Assembly (NCBI GenBank): GCA_019649035.1
Contig: BMAT01001966.1
Coordinates: 307,029 to 329,501, forward strand
DNA length: 22,473 nt
Origin: Elysia marginata
Taxonomy: Eukaryota; Mollusca; Gastropoda; Plakobranchidae
Reading direction: 5' to 3'
Position 1 is the stretch's first letter, and every line of letters begins with the position of its first letter. Under the pieces are notes generated by a model, which was not told the DNA's origin, did not search any database, and worked only from the letters and a program-made list of their open reading frames with translations. Shown in pieces: positions 10,901 through 19,900 of this stretch. Made by a program: the position numbers and the translations under genes.

Positions 10901-13900
10901 GAAAACAGCGAACAACAAGAAGTTTTCCATAAAAAAGAAGAGCAGTAGAACAATGAATTCACCAACTAGACTTTCTAATGGCTATGATAAAAAAAATTAG
11001 GGCCAGCGGGGCAGATAGGTTAGCACATCGAACTTAAGATCTGGAGGTCGGGGTTTGATTCCCGTCCATGCCATGTTGCAATTGCCTGGAAAGAGCAATT
11101 TAACCTAACTTTCCCCAATCCACTCGCCTGTAAAATGGATAACCAGCTACAGGCAATTTTTGAATTTGTTATCTGCGCCTGCAACACCCTGCATAAGGGT
11201 AAAAAGTGTCCTTCAAATTAATGCACTGGTCTGTTGGGGCATTAATGACACTGCTTTGTGGCAACAGTAACAAAGCCAAATTTTGCTAAAGGGATTAATA
11301 TAGTGTATAAAATGCATAAAATAAATGAAATGCAAAACAAAGATTGGATATAAGTACAAAATACACTCCCGTACAGTTTACACCTGAAATAACGCTGGCA
11401 AAGGAAGACATCTTGTTATTCTTGTTTCAAGCTGATGCCTCTAACTATATACATCAGTTTAAAGTAACTTTGCAAGAAAAAAAAGAAAAAAACTAAATCA
11501 TTGGTATAGGGACAAAGAAGGCAGCTGTTTTAGTTACAGTCTTGTGCCATGTAATAACATTAAACCAAATGGGGAACTTAGCATATCTGGGGTGATGGGG
11601 TTTTACCATCAACTGTATATATATATATATATCCCATTCATTTAAGAACATTATGGATCTAACAGAATTGGCTTATATATTCATCATTTAAAACCTCACT
11701 TGAACTATTTCAGCTTGAAGTTCAACAGAAGTTTCACTGGAGCCTGGAGACTTCCTCAACTGAGCACTCTCTGAGGTGTCTTCTACATCTAATGACAGAC
11801 TTTGCTTTGGGGAAGTTGTCAGATCCTTCTGAAATAGAACCCATTTTTGCACAGCAAAAAAAAATTATACAAATGCCAAGGCAATGGATAATGGTGTTGC
11901 GGGAGGCATGAAAAAATTCAATACCTAAAATCACAGAACTTTAACTATATCATGCACACAAACATGTTAAGGACAGGCAAAGTTCAGTAACTGTTAATCC
12001 TCTATTTCAATGCACAAAAAGGACATGAGGGAAAAAGTCTGTTCCAAGAAATGGCAATATGAAAGACAGACCTACATAAACATTAGCCAAAAGGTTGCTC
12101 AACTTAACACATGCGTTATTTTATCAGGTCACCTTATCGCTACCATGACCAAGAGAAAAAAAAAGGGTAAATTTTTCAATAAGTTGTTAAAACTTTGTTT
12201 CTTTAAATTTTTCTCAATTCACATTTAACATGAATGGGTCCATTACTTTTTTCTACTATTTATTATGCACATTTTAGAACCTACTATACAAAAAATGCAT
12301 TCATCAAAAGTATATACATTTATGTGAGAGCGTTATTTTTATGTCAGCCTGAGTATGCCTTGTGGGACAATTGACATGCCAATTGTGATGTGATTTAAGT
12401 ATATGTATGTGACCTCAAGGCGCTAAAGAGTGACATGTTCCATACATAACAGACATGACAGAAATGCAAAGTCAAAAGCATATTAAAAAAAAGTGAGACA
12501 ACGCATAGATGCAGGAACAACCTTATAATCAATCTTCAAAAGATAGTCCAGACTAAGCAAAACCACAGATGATAAATGACTTTCCTGCATATTAGACTGG
12601 TTCCATGTGTTTTGGGTTGAGCTGCATAACAAATTATTGAGGCCTCTCATAGATTAGAGTTTATTCTATAATTTGTCTTCAATTTGTGATGCCAAATTTT
12701 AAAGGCAAATTGATGATTGAAGTCTTGATCATCGTTTTCAGTTATTAGTTTCTTGTGAAAAGAGAAAGATATACACTGTAAATGCAGCACAATACTCATA
12801 TGTCAGAATGAAATATAAAACAAAACAAAATAAAGTATAGCACATTGTCATTGAGGAAAATGAATGTAAAATAATTTTTATGTGGTTGGCCATGAACTGT
12901 CCATTTTGTGGTTGGTTTGGGGTCCAATCAGTTCAATGGATCAGCGGTAGTACTAAGTAGGTCAAATTAGTTTGATAATGCAGTAGAACTCAGATGGGCT
13001 TAAAAAAGAAATCGGCAGGCAGAGAAAGAAATGCAGAAAAAAAATTTCTCTACATTATGTTATAAAATTACAGAAATATCTGTATGACCTCTAGACCTGT
13101 TTTAGTTGAGTAAATGGTCTTAAAATTTTATCTTTACAACAAGAATAAAGTGATCAAACAAGCCGAACAACATTTAAATTTTACACCATTTATATTTTTA
13201 AAAACAACATAGAACAATAGCAGCAATCATTCATACAAACATATGTATTCTAACAACAATGTCCTATAAGTACTTTATTTGTTTGGTTAAGTTCTATCAA
13301 AACTGCAGCAAACTTAAGAAAATAAGATCATCTGAAAATGACTAAAATAATAACTTTGATTGTCATTTTCAATTTATGATACAATGTTTTATGAATGTTT
13401 TGGCTAAAAGAAATGAAAGGAGAATAAAGAAGGAAGTTTCATTTATTTTTAATTTGACTTGATATCGGCTAATATATGATAAAAGTACATGATTTCATAC
13501 AGAACATTTTTGGTACTGACATGCCAAGTCCAGCAAACATTACATGATACTCATAGAAATTTACTTTGAAATGCGAATAAAAAAATATTTCTTTACCTAT
13601 GGAAGGAAACAGGGAGCTGTAAATAACAACCAATATAAAATATGAGGGAGAGTATAAGAGCTGTTAACTTTACAATACTTTGTAAACTTCTGAAAACAAA
13701 TCAGTTCTTACTTACTTGTTTTCTGCCCTACTGATTGTGTCTTTTTTTTCCATAACAAGCTAATGGTTACTTCTTTTTTTTTTTTTACTTCTGTTCGTAT
13801 TTCTTCATTGGTCCTGGCATTTCACTTGAAAACTTATTGTGAGCCAGTATAAAATTGAAAAAAAAATCAATGAACAATTTTCTTTGTATTTCAGATAAAC

Positions 13901-16900
13901 TTTGAAATTTACTCAAGAAAAAAGTATCAACCTGTTACTCAAACATCTAATTGTTAAAATTTTCAAAGTTAATAATTTCTATTTAAAGCAATTATTTTCT
14001 CACCTTGAGTTGAATGTTTTCAGACTCTAAAGAAAGGACCTGTTGCTGTAACTTCTGAATTAAGGTTTGATCAGCTTCTATTCCTTTGTCTTGTATCTTC
14101 AAGCCTTTAAAGTAACCAAGACAAATAGAAAAAAAAAAACAAATCATGTTTTAAAAAAGCTGAATATGATGTGAGACTCTTAGTCTCATTAAGTATTATA
14201 CTTATTTGGAAAAACACATTTTTATTTAAATTTTTATCAACAGAACTCTAGGGTAACTTCTATTAGCCAGGGCTAGATTTGACTCCCAGGATTTCGTTAA
14301 AAATTGTCAGATTAATTTACATCATTGAATGCTAAGTGATCGTCAACTGTAGAGAGTATATTCTACAACATACCATCATCATTGTCATCTGTGTTGACCA
14401 ACTGGTCCCTAGCATCAACTTCTGAGTCCTGTAAGAAGAAATCAAAGTCAATACTAAGTTGCTCACAAATTTGTAATTACGAGAAAAAAAAAGTTACCTT
14501 CCAAGACAACAATAAGCTTTTCAAATATTTTGAGGATTTCTTTCCTGTTGCAAATCATACCAAAGACAACATTATATTATCGGGGATGCCACTCAAATTT
14601 TCTGAAGATAATGGAAAGTCCTGGCGATATTTTAAAAAAAAATATAAAATGTCATTTTGGGGCACTGATTTGTTATTGTTAATGGGATCCATTTCTTCAA
14701 ATTTGCTTGTCAATTTCGTTTCTCCGGCTTAAAAAAACAGAAAACAACTGAAAAGTACACCCCTGTATTTGTTTCTCGTCCAGGGTGAATGAGGCAAGTG
14801 TCGCAATTCTCACCTTCAAAGAAGTTGTCATTTTGAACAGACATTTTTCTAAGCTTCCGTGCATCAAAAATTTAATAAAATTAAAATTATTTATATTTTG
14901 TAAAAAGATATTTAAACTTTTGCTAATTAAAAACATATAGAAAAAGAAGAAAAACTAGACCCTAAAATGGTGTTTTCTCAAAACCTTTATTTCAGACTTC
15001 CCACTCATTTCCATTGATGCAAGACATTTAAGAAATCAAATTTCTTTTCTACAGCACATGCAATGCTTGCATTTCAAATCTGCCCATTTCTTTTGGGCTT
15101 TTATCTAAGGCTGATAAAGGTTTTAACCCATCTACCACACATAAAAGGAAACAAGTAAATCAGGTTTGTCTCATATTTTTCATAATGTCTCACCTGATTT
15201 TTTTCAAGCTGTGCTGATTTTTCTTTTTCATCTGATAACTGCTGTTTGAGGCTCTTTGTCTAAAAATGGAAAACAAAGAATTTATTAAATGATGCATAAC
15301 CAAGTCAGGTTAATTTCTTTTTTAATGGAAGCACAATAAACATTGCTTTTACTGCTTTTTTTCTGAAAAGGAGGAGTTGAAACTTAGATCAGTCAGGCAC
15401 TTCATTTGAATATTAGTTTTTTTTTCAACTAAGATAATAAAAAAGAGACTTTTTTTCAGGCTACTTAGAAAAGATGTCTTAAAAAGAGTTTAAAAACATA
15501 AACAAAATTTAACCATTGTCTTATGTCCAGGGCTCAATGAGTCGGTGGTTGGAATTTCTGTTTATTTTTTTTAAGAGTACGCCATCTAAAGGTTGTTTTT
15601 TTTTCTCAGTATCTCCACATTTTAAGTTAAAAATAAATCTATAGGAATAGGCCAAATAGACTCCAAGGTTAAGGGGCGTCTAAATAGAGGGCACAAAGGC
15701 AGAAAAAGAAGAAGAAAAAGAAGAGGAGGAGGAGAATGAGGAGGAAAGAAGAATAAGAAGAGGAGGATAAAATTATGATTAAAAAAAAGATAAAATTATG
15801 ATTGGGAACACCCGCACATGCTTAGGATACTAAACAGGGATTTACTGTATTATTAAGATTGATGATTTGGGTGGTTTGACTATTGTGGTAAGACAAATTA
15901 GGTAATCAGTATTTTTTGCAAATTTCAGTCTTCCGATACAAAGACAAAGAAGAAAATCCTGACTTGCATTCATTTGAAATGTCATAACTCAGCAATGTAA
16001 AGGAATTTTTTCATACTGTCTTCACTAGTACTTGCACAGAACGTTGCTCCCTCATCTTATTGCAAATACCAAAAATGGGTACTCTGAGCATTTTTAAAGT
16101 TTTTTTAGTAGCGATGAACCAAAGAGGTGAAAATAGCAGCCTCGACTCATTCACCCTGCACAGGAGACACAAATGCTGGCAAAACTGTTAAATCAATTCT
16201 CCACTCTTGTAACACAGAAAACATTCAGAATTCTAAAATTGCAACTGTACCTCTTCCTCTGCAGTTCTTTTTTTACTAGTTCCCTCTCCCTATAAAAAGG
16301 TGAGTACAAGTAATTACAGGGTGAGCAATAAAATTTGTCTCATGTTATGTAATACTAATGAATAAGTATGGAAACTGATAAAGAAAAGATTTTATAACGG
16401 AAATTATTTAGTGTTTTGAAATATGACAACATGGCAATGTTAAGGTGAGTTGTGAGTTGTCTCTTTTGTGGCATCAAAGATAAGTTAAGTGGGCTCAATA
16501 TTACTTCTCCTCAAAGTCAGGTATAAGTAAAAACTTGATAGTAATAAATAGAATGGCTTAAATTTTTTTTTTTTAAGATAGAGCTTTGCAACTCCTCCTA
16601 AAGGCTTTGAAAAACAGTGTATGCTTTTCTCTCAATTATTTATATAATATTATACTTGGTTTATGTTGCCTATTATAGCTCTCTTTGAGTGAGCAACACC
16701 AGAATGAGAATTTGCCCTTAAAAGTGCCAAAGAAAGTGTATGGTTAGTGGAGCGGCTTCTCTTTTTTTTAAATAAGTTATACCAGCCTTTGTTGCCACAT
16801 GATGAAACAAACCTGCTTACACCGTGGAACAGTGCATTGATGTGGTTAAGAACTGGTGATTGTTAACAGACTTAAGATGAACTACTGCTAAGATAAAAAA

Positions 16901-19900
16901 GAGGTGTTACTTTGGAATTCAAAGAAAAACTGTAAATCTTGATGGCAAAATACATCTGTATAGAGGGATCACTTATACTTAAAAGAAAAAGAACCTAAGA
17001 GTGATCTTTAACAGTATGCTTTCAATAAAACATCAAATTGACAACCCATATAATATTTTGTGCTGCAAACTGTGAGGATTGTACAAATGTCCTATTTTAC
17101 AAATAAAACCTTATCTGAATGCTCTTGTATCTGCTTTTATCTAAACAAGACTAGATTATTTGAAGTCGTTTTTTGTTAACCTTCCAGAAGAATGTGAGTA
17201 AGCTGCATTTCAAAATCACGCTCCAAAAAAGGTTTTGAAAAAAAATAATAGCTAGACCATGTTAGTGTTATTCTTTTAGAAAATTACACAGGTTACTTTA
17301 AAAGCTTGAATTCAACAAAAGACTGCTATCTTGCAATTGAAATGTTTCCACAAAAGTGCCCCAGCCAACTCATAAAAGTTTACATATCACTTTAGATCTA
17401 GAGTCCACGCTTTCATAAATCAATAAAAAGGTTCTTTGAGGTTTGTTAAAAGCCTTTTACTTACAGAGCTTAAGTAGCAGTAAATTCTCTTACTTAAAAA
17501 TTACAGTCAATGACATCAGAGTCATAGTTTAAACAGGTGTCAGATTATACCTTTTCATTATATATGTCAAGGACTTCCTCATATCTTTCTGCTATTGTAA
17601 ATCATGTTTTGCTTTGATATATTTGTAAACACAGTAAGGGTGATATTGAGGTGTCTTTGCATGGGATTGGGTGACATGCAAATAATCTTAATTATCATTA
17701 ATATTGTTAGAATTTAGTTTTTTAAAAATTCAGCTAAAAAGAAATCACAATTCTATAAATTATACAGGTCATCACATGGTTAATGTATTTATTGAAGTGA
17801 CTGTGCACAAGACACATGGAATAGAAACATGAAAAAGTTTACATGAAAATTTAAGTGCTGTTAACATTAAAAATCTTTGAACAAGTAATTATGTGTTTGG
17901 AATATCTTATAAAATAGAAAATGAAACAATTATAACCTCTACACTGGTCCTTTCTCGGAGTTCTGTTAACTTCTGCTGTGATGACTGTAATTTGTCCCGG
18001 AGCTTAAGGTTCTCTCTGGCTAGTGCACTGTAGTCTTCGTTCAACTGTTCATGCTCATCTTTAATTTTCTAAATAGTATTGGTGAGGTAAAGAGGAAAAA
18101 TTAGACTACAAGAAAACCTCATACCTTACCTATTATAATATGCCATGTTTTCATGAAGAATGGGTTTTAAAGAAATCAAATACATATATTTCTTTTATAT
18201 GGTTGAGGTGGGCTATGATCCTGAAGCAAAATACAGTTATAAAATAGCTATTAAATTACTAAAAAAAAAAATCATGAATGTGTAAATATCTACTTAGGAG
18301 CTGGTGAAAGTGAAAACTTTAAATAGCTAAAAAAAAAGTATAAACTGAAAAAATATCTTACATGGTAGGCTTTCTCTAGATCATTATGTTTGCTGTGAGA
18401 GTGAGGAGTTGGCTTTGCAGAAGATTTTGAAGCAGTAGGTATCTCTGTCGGGATTTCATTCTAAAAAACAGAAAGTGGTTCCACACCAACAACAAATTTT
18501 AGATGAAAAGAAATAGTATCAAAAGGTTAAAGAAGCAATCACATGATTTTTAAGGATTTAACTTACACTATGAAGAAAGCTCGTAAAAAATTTAAAATCC
18601 AAATGCTGCACAATGTCTTGTTATAAGCAATATAACTGAACACATCAGGACATTGCTAAAATGGGAAAATCTAATCCTTTTTAAATTTTTACTTTCTTTT
18701 TAAATTTCCAAGCTTTATTTCAGAGTATCACATTTGAAAATATTTTATTTGGAACTATATCCCAAAAACAATCTAAACCAAGAGAAAAATCTCTCAGATT
18801 TTGGTTACTATTTTCAATTTTTCACTGAAAAAAGACCAATTTCAAACTTACTTTAAGCAAAGGCTCCTCCTTGTCCAATTGAGTATTTTTTGCTCCTTGA
18901 AGCTCTGTATCTGGTTTTGATGTGTTTAAAACTAGAAGACAAAAAAGGTTAATAAATAATATTGTTTCTTCTTTTTCTGTGGTATTCCTCAAAAAGTACG
19001 GTAACTTAACATGTAGAGCCTAAAACTATTACTGTCTAAATTTTTTTTCATAAGATTTTTTAAAAATTCTTAATATCAAATTACATATCAATATTTATAC
19101 ATAGGTGTATAATATCATGCATAAGGGGGTCATATGAAACATAATTGCTTTTTTTTAATCTGATCGACATATTCCATATAAAAAAAAACCATTTTTGTGG
19201 CTTGAAAAAAGGAATTTATAGAATCATAATATGATTGCAAAGACAACTGTTTGGTGCCTTACAAGAAGTCAAGACTTGCTGTAGATTTGCATTTCCAGAA
19301 AAATATTTGGTAGCTGTATTTCCTGAAAAAACATACAATGACAATATTAGGTTTCGTACAGGTTTATGGAGTTTGAATATACTTTTTCAAGGTGAGTAAA
19401 AATGTCTCGCTTCCAGAGTGAATGAATTCAATGTCGCAATTTTTACCTTCAAAGGCATTTTCCTAATGTTTCAAACGTCAAAAATTTTGTAAAATTATCA
19501 ATACTTTGTGGAAAGATCTTAAAACTTTTGTTGATTTAAAATATAAAGAACAAGAAGAAGAAAAAACCTTCAAATGGTGTTTTCTCAAAAAAGAAAATTC
19601 CAACTTCCTACTCATTTCCCTTGGACGCGATACGCATAGTATTTTGCAGCTTTTTGGGCCATATATGACATTAAATATGACAATAGATTAAAATATAAAA
19701 GCATCAAAGAGACTATGTTTTACCAACAGTATAGATTCATAGCAAAAAAAAGTTAGTAGCTACAATTATTTTTAAATACCCATTCTGGACTAATTGTTTT
19801 GAAAGTTGAGGTCATAAATGAAACATTTTTTTAATGACTGATTGTTTCTTACAAGGTTTCTTGTAAATAATACACACCTTCACCATCCTTTAAGTCAAGT

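Larger units (their letters stand above)
15260..16250 (-). other. Intron (991 bp), two-thirds occupied by a transposon
   Basis: The transposon copy D takes 15515-16174. The short flanks are AT-rich and show nothing else. Confidence 0.5.

Noticed and set aside
10999-11070. A genuine tRNA gene
   Set aside because: Box B is good, but box A is poor, a cloverleaf does not close, and a SINE body follows directly.
11829-14003. Missed exon in the largest intron
   Set aside because: I found no open stretch with paired splice sites and coiled-coil content, and the flanking exons already join in phase 0.
14382-14732. 116-codon open frame on the plus strand
   Set aside because: It runs antisense across a real exon and into intron, has Lys/Ser-rich low-complexity content, and shows no domain.
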